A stretch of DNA of 64,000 nt from Molossus alvarezi (GCA_037176705.1 CM073898.1:42633488-42697487), one strand, 5' to 3'. Positions 12,300 through 24,559 are shown, numbered from the stretch's first letter. The notes: generated by a model from the letters alone, not told the origin. Made by a program: numbers and translations.

Positions 12300-12720
12300 T
12301 AACAGAAATTGATGGCATCCGAGGTTTAATTTTACACTGAATCGGAGTCTTCGGTGATTGAAATAGACAAAGATGTATAGGGTTATCTCGTTGAAGAGGC
12401 TGCGCTAATTACTGGCACTTGTCATTTCTCCATAGCTTCATCTAAGTCAAGAAGGCTAACTAGCTTCTTTTCCCCAGCGTGCATTGTTTGTTCAGGGGCT
12501 TTCGCTGAGGAAGCTTTTTTTCATAACTGCACCTCATTATTAACAGGTTCATAAATAAATGAGTCCTAATATTTTTCTCCGTTAGCATTTATGATAGGGA
12601 CATTTAGGCTACAAAAGATTACACTTGTCTTTAATAAAAATAGGCACTTATACATGAGGCCCATTAGGCTCTTGTTACTCTGGAGGAGGAGGAAAGGGGA
12701 GGAACTGGAGTTTAAATAAA
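12300..12720. promoter_or_regulatory. Candidate conserved noncoding element
   Basis: Repeat-free, with evenly mixed composition and homeodomain-type cores (gctaattactggcact near 12403-12420; cattattaacagg near 12534-12546). The block ends before a Ves SINE. The call rests on composition and motif content only. Confidence 0.25.
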
Positions 12721-12871
12721 ACAATAATAATAACCTGGTATGCAGGCAGCATTGTAAATAGAGAATATTTAAAGGAGTTCCATGCCTTTCCTCTGCTGCT
12801 AACTCTAGCCTTCTCTTCTAAGCTCTGGCCCTCCCAGACGTGAAGAAGAATAAAGTCAAGAAATATTCGGA

Positions 12872-13126
12872 GCCCTGGCTGGTTTGGCTCAGCGGTTAGA
12901 GCATTTGCCCATGGACCAGAGAGACCTGGGTTGGGTTCCCACTAAGGGCACGCACCTCAGTTGCAGTTTGTTCCTGGCCCAGTTGGGGCGTGTGGGTGGC
13001 AACCACTCGATGTGTCTCTCTCACATTGATGTTTCTCTCTCTCTTTTCCTCCCTCTCTCCCTCCCGCCCTATCTGAAGATAAATGCAAAATATATATATA
13101 TATATATCCTCGGGTGAGGATAAAAA
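12872..13126 (+). mobile_element. Ves SINE, full length, with target-site duplication
   Basis: Head gccctggctggtttggctca (12872-12891) with the A box, a B-box-like gggttgggttccc, a CT-rich run, an AT dinucleotide stretch at 13090-13107, then cctcgggtgagga and an A tail. It is flanked by aagaaatattcggag (12858-12872) and aagaagtattcagag (13127-13141), a 15-bp duplication with two mismatches, so the insertion is moderately old. Confidence 0.95.
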
Positions 13127-13141
13127 AAGAAGTATTCAGAG

Positions 13142-15432
13142 ACATTTCCCATATAACTAGCGCTATGCTAAGTATTGCAAAAGACATACAATTATGAAGC
13201 ATAGTGACCATCTTTAAGGGAATTCTAGTCTAATGCAAGAGCTGAGAACACAATTCAAGGAAATGCTTGATCAGTGTGGATCCACCGGTATAGGCTCTCG
13301 GTGCCGTAGGGTTCAGAATCAGCGAAACTTCTTTGGGGCTTGGATCATTTAAAGCAGTTTCTTTAAAGAGCTAGGGTTTGTGAGGACCTTGAGGGCTGTT
13401 TTGGGATTTAGATAGATATGAGGAGGGGGGTAACATTCCAGATGGGGAAATCCACGTGAAAAATGGCAGAGACAGATAAGAGGCAAAGGAAGAAAAAATA
13501 TGGGGCAAAGGAAGAAAAAAGTCTGGGGTAAAAAAAAATAATCTGTCCAAGAATTTGCCACTATCACTGACACTGACTATGTGCCGTGAAGCCCAAGCTG
13601 GGAAGCTGGAACCTGACCTGACAACACGAAATCTCTTTAGCGCATAGTCAGATGAGAGCCATAGTAAGCAGGGCGTCTAATGAAACAGCAGTCAAGGAGA
13701 GACATCTCAGACAGTGGGTACCACCATCCAGTCGTAAGAGGACTGCATGTGGGTGGCCGCAGTAGAGAGAAAGGCTTAGAACCTGAGAGACATCTCAAAT
13801 GAAGTCTCAATAAGACTTAACGGCCCTTGGGATGAGCGTGGGAGGGGTAAAAAAAAATGCCAATGAGGAGAGAAGATTGATACAGAAAGTCAAATACTAG
13901 GAGAAGGAAACTCAGCAGAGAAAACCAAATCTGGTTTGGGGCATGTTAAATGAGCGATGATGACAATGTTTGCCTCATGAACTGGGCGAACTAGGCTGGT
14001 GGTGCAGGACAGACCCCAGGCAACCGCGGAAGTCATAGGTGCGTGCGGGCTCACCCAAAGTAAGAATGCTCAGAGGAAGACGTGGGGAGCCAGGGACAAA
14101 GGCCTGATTCGATACCCACAGCTGCTGGACAGAAGTTCATGTCTGAACCGTCCCCTGGCCACAGGTCAGGCTCTCCTAGAAGGGGATTCCTCAGAGCATC
14201 ACATCCAAACAAAGGAAGGAAGTAAAGCCACAACCAGCAGGAATGCCAGCACCCAAAAGAACCAAGACCTGGTCCTGCAAGTTGCCATCAGCAACAGCAT
14301 CAGAGGAAGATATGGACTCTGATGTGGACCCAGAGGCCTGGGACAAGTCAGTGGCCAGCAGAGAAGGACATGATCCTGGCCCGTAGACGAGGATTCCTTC
14401 GGTGGATGGCTGCCCCTTTCCCGAGCACCTCTGCACGTGATGAGTGAGCACCACTGGGACTTGAAGCGCCAAGGGCGGACAGGGGGGCAAAGAAACCAGA
14501 GAATGGGCTGGAACACATGGAGAACATCAACACTCTGCTCCTGTCTTCTGTCCAGACTCATCATTATTCTTTCCTCATCATTCCCATTACTTACAAAAAA
14601 TCCATGGTTCCAAATATTTTAGTGTGTTTGCATGTGTAACTTTAACAGTAAACAGAACAATGCACCTCAAAACCAGTGTACGGCACTCACTGTACAATGT
14701 CAGACACTCTAAGAACGTAAAAACACACATTTCATTAGAACTAAAGCATTTGCTGACTCCGTGATACCTTAGGAAAGTCCTTTATTAGGGTGAAAAAAAC
14801 TCTGGATGTCCCTCTGCCTAATATGGAAAAAAAGTAACCCTTTTTCAAAATGTAACAAATGACCTGTTTTCTTAGGACAAACCCTAAAGGAGGGGAGAAA
14901 AGTAAAATGTATCCATCTACCTACCTATTATCCTGGCATTCCTCAAAATTCTAGCAGGTTTCTGAAAAGATATACGTTTTTAAAGGCACCCCTCCTTCTT
15001 GAGGACATCTATTTTACACTTGCATCCCCTACATTTGCACATGAAAAAATCCATCACAGTGTATACAAATGCCAAATTGCAATGCAAATAGGCATTTGTG
15101 TGCCCAATTACCCATTTTGTGTGTTTGCAAAACGGATGTGCCGGCAAATTCTGCAGGTGTGAGTTGGTAGCCTGCTGGAAACTTGGCTCCCACTGAGTCA
15201 GCACCAAATAAGGTGCTGTCTCCTGACAGTGCAGCGAGGGGACAGCCCTTCAATGTGTTACCAGGTGTGGACAGCAAGTGGAAGGTCCATGCAGAGAGGA
15301 AGATAAAAACAAATGAATCTAAAAAGAAAAAAGAACTTCGGACCTAAAATCGATGACCAGACAGGTCTTGGAAGCTCTGTATTCCCTTGTGTGACCTTAA
15401 GTCCCTTTAGTGTACAGCATTTTATTAAAAAC
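13142..15432. other. Unique noncoding DNA; possible L2 trace near 13330-13470
   Basis: No gene recognised. A phrase like gtaacattccagatggggaa near 13430-13449 resembles antisense L2 (ggcattccaggcagaggga) but is too short to call. The overlapping 99- and 121-codon minus-strand frames at 14191-14564 and the 107-codon plus-strand frame at 13999-14322 match no family I know. Confidence 0.45.
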
Positions 15433-15530
15433 CTTTTCTTTTTTTTAAATTTTATTTTATGGTGGTAAGAACACTTAATATAAGATCTACCATTTTTTTC
15501 CATTCCCACCAACAGCATACTAGGAAACCC
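15433..15530. mobile_element. LINE-1 3' fragment (short)
   Basis: A phrase like ttttatggtggtaagaacac, then ataagatctaccatttt, then ttcccaccaacagcatac recalls the mammalian L1 3' region (ttattgtggtaaaatacacataacataaaatttaccatttt). Short and diverged. Confidence 0.45.
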
Positions 15531-16697
15531 TATTTTTCAAAGCATATTTTACATCTTTTCAAAGCTTGACTCTAAGACAAACATCCCAAACAGCACTCAA
15601 AATATCCCGAGGAATCCCAAAGCTTCACCTGGCTTGTCTTCAAGCCTGCTGCGCGGCCACGCCATTCACCAGAACCTTCCCCCTTTTTCTGTCGAAATTC
15701 TCAGGCAGTCGAGAAGAGCCCAAAATACTCTTTCTTGACTTACTCATTAATTCCCCTATAGCCAACTGCCTCCCAGGTGAGCCAGGACTATTTCCTCACA
15801 ACATCCATCACGATCATAGCAAAAGTTCTGCCCCAAATAGTGATGAGTACGTTACAAGAAGGGCATAAACAGCAACTATGGGCGATCTTTCATTTGCTTG
15901 TGTTTGTTGTTGCTTCTGAGATAAGTCAAGTTCAAAAATGGTATATCCAGGAATTTAATGTTTTCCTGGCAAATCTATAGCTTGGTCTACAAATTCTTCA
16001 CTTAATTTTTTTTTAAACAATGTGTATGGTCAAAAGTAAAATGAGATAAGGTGCCTGGCTATATGAACATTTAAAAACCATTGCTGTTATTATATAAATT
16101 TCATTTCTAATCCCCTTTTTTGCATCTAATAGAACTTTAGTTTAAAAAAAAAAACAGAGCAAGGTATAGGCAACGCACTTAATCATAAAAGTACCACTTC
16201 CTCTAGCATGTCAGTAATTCTCAAAATTGCCTTAGATATTTGCTAGATATCAGAAATGGGTAACGTGGTATTTTAAGTGGCAGAAATGCATTAGTACTAT
16301 GTAAGTACATGATCCTTAATGTACTAATCTTGGCAATATGTGTAATAAGGACTTTCAGTAACACTTATTTTAAGTGTCCTCTGAGAAATGCTAATTTACA
16401 ATGAAACACCTATGGAAGTCCATGTGACATCCACATGAATACCAAATGAATTCATTTGATCAATGCTATTACAATGAATATAAAATGAATTCACAGTGAT
16501 AGGACATTTAAAGTATTACCAAATTTTCTTTTACTATTACATGTGCTATGGAGATTAGCATATATTAAGACTCAGATTGAATATGTATACACACAAATAA
16601 ATACATACACATATTTACACACACATATATACCAAAAATAGTTGTCCCTACTAATTACTTCATTAGCAAGTACCCTTTTAAAATGAAACATTCTATT

Positions 16698-16744
<47 letters not shown>

Positions 16745-17454
16745 ACACAATCTTATATGTGCAAAATGCTTATGTCATGTTTACAAAATTGCATGCTGGA
16801 TATTAACAAACACAGATTTGCATTATGAGATCAAGCAAATAAACAGGATTTGTGAATTTTAAATTTGAGAAACATGTTTTCAAATCTATACCTTGAATTT
16901 TCCTGACTCTCTCATGATGGCAACGGTTGGTAAATTGATTCCTATTACCTGTTAAAGCTCATAGGTGACTTTTGTAGCTAGCCACAGATAATCAAGGATG
17001 GACAGATGTATGGATGGATACTTGAATGGGTGGACAGTATAATATTTAAATATGATCTCCGACAGTATATTTAAATATGATCTCAAACAGACTGATGTTT
17101 TCATTTAGAGTTTCCAAGAAGCCAGAACTTATAGGGAAAGTGTGAATTGTCAATTATTTTTTTTGGTAATTAACTAAGATCCACAGACTGTGGGCACTCA
17201 ACCTTGCCTTGGGCTGACCCACTGTACATTATGCAACCAGATATCAGTCCACAAGAATGGACCTTGGAGGACTGAAGCTCTGGTCCTACTTAGAGTTTTG
17301 AAGAGCTAATATGAGCAGGCCAGCACTGGCCTCCTAGACAACACCCATAAGAGTCCACGCTGTGGACCAGGTTCCACCACAGACCACAGGAAATTTCAGA
17401 TAAAGACGTCACATTTCTGTCCATACTGTGAGCCATCTGCATACCTAAACCAGA
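15531..17454. other. Unique AT-rich noncoding DNA
   Basis: No gene recognised. It contains a perfect 16-bp palindrome, caaatgaattcatttg, at 16443-16458. A short tandem duplication at 17033-17089 consists of two copies of gacagtat(aat)atttaaatatgatctc. Confidence 0.5.
16699..16749. repeat. (CA)n microsatellite
   Basis: About 50 bp of CA dinucleotides, interrupted by T at 16702, 16708 and 16740. It sits in a broader AT/CA-rich stretch from about 16560. Confidence 0.97.
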
Positions 17455-18172
17455 CTTCACTCAAATTATAATCAATGCCTGTCCATCTATATTAGATCCT
17501 GCCTCCTCAGCATCATTCACATGCCTTTCCTCCTCTTCCTCTTCACTGCCTCACCCAGGTCAGAACTTCACCACCTCTTGCCTGGGTGCTTGCAATAGCC
17601 TCATAACTGTTCTATCTCTCTGACTCCCTGACTCCAATTAATCCTACACAATGTCAACCAGATTACCTTTCTAACAAGCACATTGGATCATGTGACTCAT
17701 CTATTCAAAATTTCGCAATAGCTGCCTCTCACCTACAGATAAAAACAGAACACCTTGTGGGCATCTAGGGCTCAGCCAACCAGTCCAGCTGCATCTCCCT
17801 TCACTACCTCCTATCTACTCTTCATGCTTCAGCAGTGCTGGACTACTACTGTGTCTTTCTGCTCGCTTCCTTCTGCCTGGCATGTCCTCCCCTCACCTGC
17901 CTGCCTGAAAAACACCTGCTCATTCTTTGAATGTCAGCTCTAAAGCTTCTTCCATGAGGCCTTTCCTGTCCCCTTGCTGCCATCTGAATCCCACAGATTC
18001 TACAATGGCACTTTCACACAGAATTATAATCTTCTGTTAACATGTCCATAGAGTAACTAGACTATAAAATCTTGAGCCAAGAACAATATTTTATTTATCT
18101 TTGTCTCCCAAGCCATTGCCCAGTGTCTAACGCATAATGCTCATTCAATGGATGTTGAGTAAATAGACTTGT
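17455..18172 (+). mobile_element. L2 LINE 3' region, sense, long copy
   Basis: One of the clearest L2 copies. In order: accagattacctttctaaca, agctgcctctcacctacaga, a phrase like cttccttctgcctggcatgt, cctcccctcacctgcctgc, tcattctttgaatgtcagct, cttccatgaggcctttcctg, then the end cccagtgtctaacgcataat and tcaatggatgttgagtaaat. This is the standard L2 3' order through the terminal repeat. Confidence 0.9.
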
Positions 18173-18394
18173 CTCCTAAAGCTTCTATTGTCCTTTCTGT
18201 TGTCCATTCTTCAAGCAGACATTCAGAAATTTGTGCTCAGAAGCATCATTCTGAGTTAATTGACTCAGTGAGCACATTCCAAATGTGTGTGGGCAAATGT
18301 GTGAACTTGAAAGTCCAAATCATTCTCTAATATCCTAAACCTCCTAGGAAATCAAATTACTGTAACATTAAACCAAAAACAAAGATAGCTAAGA

Positions 18395-18645
18395 TGTAGT
18401 CATCAGCCGCTATGTGTCGGGCACGGCAGTAACTGCTTTATGTGTATTACTTCATAAAAATCTCACAGTCGCCACGTCACATTGGTATTACTGGCCCCAC
18501 TCTGCAAATGAAGAAATCAGGTTTCAGAGAAATTAGGTGACTTGGTCAAGACCACAGGCAAAGAAATGAGGAACAGGGATTAAAGCACAAGCTGGGTTGG
18601 CTCAGGTCCCAGGCTCATAATCTGACACCATTACCCTTCCTAGGT
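18395..18645 (-). mobile_element. MIR SINE, antisense
   Basis: A phrase like gctatgtgtcgggcacggca is followed by tctgcaaatgaagaaatcag, gtttcagagaaattaggtga, and cttggtcaagaccacaggca. This is the full antisense MIR order including the core. Confidence 0.85.
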
Positions 18646-19799
18646 GTGCCAGAACCTTCTACAGTTTCTGGAATTGAGAACCTAACAAATCCAGAGAGGC
18701 GATTCTAGAATTTTATGCATAAAGTCGGAATAAGCTAGGTCACCAAGCATTATTCCTCCACCTTCAATAAAAGTTGCTTTTGTCTTAGAAATTTTGGATT
18801 AAAATTCTCACACACAGGAACTGACATCTTGACAGCTGGGAGGTCAAGTGTAATGGTTTCGGGTGTATTTTGTTGTTGTTGGTTTGTTTGTTTCAGCAAA
18901 GGCTTGCTGCCTAATTTAAAACAACAACAAACTCATTGTTTTTCATTCAGATGATTTCCAGCATTTTTTTACTCTTTCCCCTTTTCTAGAGAGCAAACTG
19001 GTACCAGTTCTACTTTTTGCTCTGAGGAAAAGAGAATTAATGAATCTGACATAGTTGGCTTCTGGTCTTTACTTGATTTTCATAATTAGGTTTTGTGGGG
19101 GGTGTGTGTGTGTGTGTGTGCTGTTTCTTGTTATTTTTGCTTGGCCTGGAAAGGATCCTAGGTGGACTGAAAGTAGGTTCTGAAAATAAACTGCCCACTC
19201 GGAGTATGAACATTTTTCCCGAAGGGAGAAGAAAAATCATAATGTTTGTTTGTTTCTGGAATGAACTTAGCTTCCAACCAAGTTCAAAGGGGGGCAGTGC
19301 AAAGAGGTTCACTGCCAAAACTTCAGGGGCACCTCTCTCTGGCAGCAAATATTGCCGGAAACCCTAAGGCTGCTTCTGTCTGTGGGCATGTGGGAATCTC
19401 CTCTGTACCTGGTGCCAGCTGACTCCCCTTTGCGATTATCAGAGCAATGGAGACATCCTCTTGTATTTTTTCAAGACAAAAGCAGTAGCTTCTGCAAGCA
19501 TCCCTAGAGGTCTGAGAGGGTTTGGCCAATCAAGATCTCCTCACTCCCCACCGTCAGAAGCTCCATTTCTCACCAATTCAGTGGGTTCTGATCCAAGAGT
19601 ACAATTAGATTCCACAAAGCTGTCAATGTCTGGAGATGCTTCTCAGCAGAAGATCAGTAATTACTTTGGTACTGGCCATACACACATACACACAAAAGAG
19701 GTGTCCTCCAAAAAAGGAATTGTAACTTTGGATTGAGTATTTTGTGGGGGTTAAAATAAGATATTTAAGCATATAGGAGTCAAGTCCTGATTCTTTTTT
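18646..19799. other. Unique noncoding DNA
   Basis: No gene recognised. Holds a (GT)n run at 19101-19120. An inverted pair of T/G-rich and A/C-rich segments (gttgttgttgg near 18870; aaacaacaacaaac near 18919) could fold but is low-complexity. Confidence 0.5.
19101..19120. repeat. (GT)n microsatellite, short
   Basis: Ten GT units preceded by a G run. Frames read through it, giving valine-cysteine stretches, which are artefacts. Confidence 0.95.
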
Positions 19800-20008
19800 C
19801 TCTGCTTCCAAACTGCCAAACAAACTCTTAACTCAAATATTACCTTTGCTGAGATGTCATCTTCTAATCCTCTTTCCTAAATATGTAATGTTTGTCCCCT
19901 GGTTCCCACGGTACTTCACTCAGACGTCCATTGCCCTACTGTCCCCAATATACTACAATTACATACACACACAACTCTGAAGCCACTGAGGTCAGGGACT
20001 GTAGTCTA
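19800..20008 (+). mobile_element. L2 LINE fragment, sense
   Basis: A phrase like ctcaaatattacctttgctg, then agatgtcatcttctaatcct, and a 3' piece gaggtcagggactgtagtct follow the L2 order (tcaaatgtcacctcctctgtgaagcct ... gagggcagggactgtgtct). The middle is diverged. Confidence 0.6.
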
Positions 20009-20017
20009 GGCATCAGC

Positions 20018-20222
20018 ATGCTTTGTCCTGTAAAGGGCCAGACAGTAAAATTTTAGGTTTGGTGAACAATATGATCTCTGTCCTAATTGCCATTATAGTG
20101 CAAAAGCACCTACAGGCAATATGAAAACAAATGAGCCTGGTTGTTCTCCAAAACTTTATTTGCAGAAGCAGGTAGTTGGCCAGATGTGGTCCCAGGGGCC
20201 ATAGTGCACCAACTCTTGACAC
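20018..20222 (+). mobile_element. Nonautonomous hAT-type DNA transposon
   Basis: Reads catcagcatgctttgtcctg, taaagggccagacagtaaaa, ttttaggtttggtgaacaat, then ctccaaaactttatttgcag, ggccagatgtggtcccaggg and ends ccatagtgcaccaactc. This is the layout of mammalian hAT elements beginning cagnggtcggcaaactttttctgtaaagggcc. It makes up the C-terminal half of the 199-codon minus-strand frame here. Confidence 0.8.
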
Positions 20223-20235
20223 AGACAATCCAGTG

Positions 20236-20338
20236 AGAAAGTAAGAATAAGAAGGAAGGGAGGACAAGAGGAAGGGACCGAGAAAGGAAGGGAGACAGGG
20301 AGAGAGAGGAGAGATCGAGGAAAGGTGGAGAGGGGGAA
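20236..20338. repeat. GA-rich low-complexity polypurine tract
   Basis: About 100 bp almost entirely of G and A on the plus strand, with irregular GGAA/GAGA units. It explains the serine/leucine/proline-rich segment of the overlapping minus-strand frame. Confidence 0.9.
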
Positions 20339-20379
20339 TCAACCCAGAAAGACAGGAAGAATGAGACAAAATTTGATAT

Positions 20380-20830
20380 TCTTCCCAGATGGTAAAGAGC
20401 TATTCCTAGGGAGCTTCTCTTCAGCAAAGCATTTAATCCATGAGAAACAATCCTAATTAGAATCCTCCTATTATATTTCACATTGTATTCTCTACATGTA
20501 AATCTTCCAAACAGTTCTCTCTTTTGGCAAATCATTATTCCCCATTTATTAAGACAAAGCATGGTTGACGGGCTCTGTGGCGGGCTCACAGCCCCAGCCT
20601 GCCTACAGGTGCAATATTTTATGCACGGGAAGGAGCATTGTTCGCCTCCTCTGGGCAGCAACCGCGAATGCCTGGAAACAAATGACTTTTGACTGCTGAT
20701 CAGAACCACACTTTAATCAGTTACTGGTCTATGATCAATAATTAATCATGCTATTCTGTCTAGGTAATAAATAATGGGAAAAATAGCAATGAATATATAG
20801 TTGGCCAGATTCTCCCTGGGGCAAAACAGA
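20380..20830. promoter_or_regulatory. Candidate conserved noncoding element
   Basis: Repeat-free with TAAT-type cores: caatcctaattagaatcc near 20448-20465 and gatcaataattaatcatgct near 20731-20750. Composition differs from the decayed repeats on either side. Function and conservation are inferred only. Confidence 0.3.
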
Positions 20831-22160
20831 AAAGGACTAGCATGAAAGTCTGTCTGAATAACCCTGTGGATTCCCAATATAGAGCTTTAGCTGAAATTCT
20901 GGGAGTGTTCGGGCTGTGAGTAGAGTAAGGAGACTTGTCACCATCAACACCTCCCCTCAGGACTGATAACCCCCACGTAGATAAAATGTGTCGGTGCTAA
21001 GACAACTGAAAAGAGGCCCGTGCAGCAGGGGCACCATGGGACAGGCTGGTGTCTCACAGGCACAGGGGCGGCGCTGTCCCGTGGAGGCGGGGGAGATGAG
21101 CAGAGAGGAGCGCAGATGCACCTTGCTTCATACTGTAATGCTCACAGGCCAGAAGTCGTGTGCCGAGTGCAATCTCACACACTGGATTCTGCAAGAGTTC
21201 CCGGTGACTTTGCTATTTAAAGTAATCATCTAGCTGCCTATTTACCCTTCCATCTATGTGTTCCCCATCTACATAAAAGCAGATGAGCAGATTCAACTGC
21301 TAAAATGCTCTGCACCCCTCCCTCTGCCCTGGTCAACGGAGCTCCTTTCTAAAACCTCTTGAAAACAGAGGCAGCATCCACTTCTGTGAAAGGAAAATAA
21401 CTCTGGATAAGATGGTATCAGGTCACTTTTACCCCTAAGAAAGACAAAAGGTTAACAGGAAGCCATTACGTCATCCAGAAATTCAGATGACCAAGTATCC
21501 ACCAGGCACCGTCTTCAGTTGACTCGAGTGGAAGAAAATGGGCACACACATGTGCACACGAGCTCCACACTACACAGAAGCAACAACGTGGAAGAAACTA
21601 CTTGGCTTATTGGCTACCCTGACTGGCTGCCTTCGCTGAATTGGAGAGGACTTGTAGCCACTTCAGAGGAGGGTACACAGCCAACGGAAACCAAACACAA
21701 TCTGCTTCTCTGTGAATTGCAAGCAATTCCCAACTGCCTGAGCTAATGGTAAAGAGCAGTAGAGCAGATAACCCAATACGGTGGATAATCTCAAAATCAT
21801 TTTCCATTTGGCTTGTGGAATGAATTAAATGATTTGTTTCAGCTTCAGCAGATTTACCTTCCTAATTATGGTTTCTGTTAGGCTAGAAACATTCAACATC
21901 ACAGGATGTTGCCAGGGATTTAAAAAGTATGGCAGATTATAGCCATGTGAGAGATCAGAACAGAGGTCACCTGGGGTCATCAACATCTATGAGTGCCTAC
22001 TGGGTGCAAGTTACTCAATGGGATAGAAAGTGATAAAAGACATGTCTCCTGCAGTCAGCATTGTAACTTAGTAAACAAGACCAGATCTACATCTATAAAA
22101 ATATACCTTAGAGATAGTTGGTTATATAAATGCATATAAAGCATGCATATTTCTATTCTT
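20831..22160. other. Unique noncoding DNA, with weak L2-like trace near 21985-22110
   Basis: No gene recognised. The phrase tatgagtgcctactgggtgc near 21989-22008 resembles the antisense end of an L2 or MIR, too short for a firm call. Confidence 0.45.
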
Positions 22161-22439
22161 GGGATCTCCCTAGATGTCCTATAAATATATGTTGAATAAA
22201 TGAATGAATGGATGAACAAGGCATATTTGGAAAGAAGTCCAATAAAAAGTTCCAACAGTAAACATTCCTGGGCGGCCAAGAAAAGGCAGCCCGTTGTTCA
22301 CTCAGGTGGTCGGAGAAGGTGTTCCCCCAAATCAGAAGATCCTAGAAGGCAGGTTGCATGCTCCTCAAGGCTTTCTACAGGTGGAGAAGATAGTAGAGTC
22401 CCTCCACCTTGCCTGAGTCTCTCCCCTTGGATTAATCCC
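22161..22439. other. Short L2-end-like piece, then unique DNA
   Basis: The phrase atatgttgaataaatgaatg near 22187-22206 looks like the terminal tandem of L2 (tgttgaatgaatgaatg). The rest is unassigned. Confidence 0.4.
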
Positions 22440-22745
22440 CATCATTTTTAGATCTCAACCTACTACCTCCTCCTTAAGGAAATCTTTCCAACCCCAGATT
22501 GTCAGTCCCCAGGGATAAGTGTTCTTAATATCTCGCACTTCACCTTGGAAGCACTTTCTCCAACCCGAAGTAAACACTTACCTTCGCAATATGTGTTGAC
22601 AGGCCGCTTCCTCTGATAGAAGGTAAGCACCATGGTGGCAGGGACAATTTTTGTCTTGCATTTGCAGCCCTTCACAGAGCGACTTGCATACAGGGAGGCT
22701 AAATAAATATTCGTGGAGCAATGTATGGAACTGAAGAGCTGACGT
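22440..22745 (+). mobile_element. L2 LINE 3' region, sense
   Basis: A phrase like ctccttaaggaaatctttcc is followed by aggtaagcaccatggtggca, gggacaatttttgtcttgca and a tail gcatacagggaggctaaata. This corresponds to L2 'gtaagctccttgagggcagggactgtgtct...gcacatagtaggcgctcaataaatg'. Confidence 0.65.
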
Positions 22746-22929
22746 GGGGAGAAAGACCTCTAACCGAGCCCTGGAATGCGGAGGAAGTACTTCAAGGAAG
22801 ACAGGGGAAGTCTCGGGGGTCTCAGGAGGAGAGCAGCCCAGAGATGAAAGCAAACAGAAGGAGCTCACAGGGTCGTTAGCAGGCTGCTTCACAGAGTTGT
22901 AACAAGGATTAAAAATCATTTTCAAACAA

Positions 22930-23165
22930 CAATAAAAATAATAGCTACCATCTATTGAGTGTTTCCTATCAGATAGTTGAATGGATTATCTCATAGCAAC
23001 CCTGTGAAATAGTTATCAACATTGTTTTACAAGGAGGTAATTGAAGCTTACAGAATTTAAGGCCACTTAGTAAATATATCGCCACTATTTGAACCCAGCT
23101 ATGAAGCCACTATTTGAAACCAAGCCTATTTATCTGGATGACTCCAAAACCCATGATCTTCACCA
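22930..23165 (-). mobile_element. MIR SINE, antisense
   Basis: Reads ataatagctaccatctattg, agtgtttcctatcagatagt, tctcatagcaaccctgtgaa, tttgaacccagctatgaagc. This is the antisense MIR order. A short internal duplication (gccactatttgaa twice, near 23080-23118) is visible. Confidence 0.8.
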
Positions 23166-23879
23166 TTAAGCAAATGAGGTACTGTATTCAAAAACATTTT
23201 GTAAACAGTAGAGCACTTGGCTGCTATAATGCACGGATACTTGTAAACACCCAAATAACAGAGCGACTAAGTGACTGACTAAGAAATCCCGATTTTCATT
23301 GCATGACTAGTAAAAGTCCAAATATTCTATTATTGAAAAGACAGAAAATCTCCCTGATGCCCAAATAAACAGGTAACAATGGAAACGTTCATGAATTATG
23401 TCTCCAAATAACTGGTTACGCGTTTTGTTTTTCTTTTCTGCTAAGGCTTAATGAGACAGAATAAATATTAAGACCAATGCGTCCTTTCTCAATAAGTTCA
23501 AGACTAATTGGTCCAACTAAAAGCGACTCTTAGAATAGATTTGATGCACATATGCAAACCCTGGGATGGCCAGAACTGTCACGCTGTTGGCGTCAAGACA
23601 CCTGGACCTCTAGATCATGTGCTCTAAGGAGAGGGCGCAGTCTGCTGTTCGCCTTTGCATCACTGTGGCCGCACAGTACAAAGCGCACAGCATGTCCACA
23701 GCTATGGGATGAAAGAATGGCTGCTGAAGATCCCGTTCATTTTCATTATAAAAGGTTAAAGGGACATTGAAACCCTGGATATATTGATGGTCATTATAAC
23801 TGTCTGGTCAAACTAAGAAATACAGAACACTCTAGGAAGCAGTACATCGAACAGATTTGGCTAAATTTGAATTACTAAA

Positions 23880-23932
23880 TGTGTGTGTATATATACACAT
23901 GTATATATACACATATATGTGTATATATATAT
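23880..23932. repeat. Alternating purine-pyrimidine tract with palindrome
   Basis: Alternating TG/TA steps containing a perfect palindrome, atatacacatatatgtgtatat, followed by a T run. Likely a microsatellite decayed from TA/CA units. Confidence 0.9.
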
Positions 23933-24305
23933 TTTTTTTTCACTAAAAAAGCATTTATTATCCAACAGAATGGCAAGTAAATATAACACATAAGTGACTA
24001 AATTTTTCTTTCCTTTGTAACTGGTTACCTCTGCATCCCATTGACACATCATGGTTGGCAGCTCGTAAACCATCATCGACCCTCAATTAGCATTTATTAG
24101 TATTATTATTAATAACGATCAGCATGTTTAAGTATCCTCTCAGGAGATGTCAATGGATTTTCCTTTTTTAATAATGAGGATTTGAGAAATGATTTATTTT
24201 AATACATCTGAAAAACATGCCACTGAAAACCGTAAAACTTCTATTTGTCCTAATCACAGCCATTACCCCCCACACAGGTACACCAGGGGAGAGAGAACAC
24301 AGAGA

Positions 24306-24307
<2 letters not shown>

Positions 24308-24353
<46 letters not shown>
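24308..24353. repeat. (GT)n microsatellite, 23 uninterrupted units
   Basis: Pure GT repeat of 46 bp, so probably length-variable between individuals. It generates cysteine/valine and threonine/histidine repeat frames that are not genes. Confidence 0.98.
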
Positions 24354-24355
<2 letters not shown>

Positions 24356-24559
24356 AGCAGATCCTGCAGGTATTCTGGGAACTGGGTGCAAACCACAGAA
24401 AAAAACAAATCAGTCACCATCTCAGAAAGCATTCCTCAGATACTCCGGTTTTTGAGACAAGTGAAATTATTCCCCACTAATTTATACACCCATGAAACTG
24501 GCCAGTTGGCAAGTCCACAATTAATGTGAATGCCAAGTGGGAAGGCAGCTTTGTTTCAT

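Larger units (their letters stand above)
23166..24559. other. Unique noncoding DNA with two simple repeats
   Basis: No gene recognised. Holds the AT/GT palindromic tract at 23880-23932 and the (GT)n at 24308-24353. Remaining text is repeat-free. Confidence 0.5.

Noticed and set aside
13330..13470. Antisense L2-like phrases
   Set aside because: Too few matching bases to assign, so left as unassigned sequence.
20110..20709. 199-codon open frame on the minus strand, the longest in the window
   Set aside because: Its second half is a hAT transposon and a GA-rich tract read in antisense, and its first half lies in a candidate noncoding element. No domain or splice logic.
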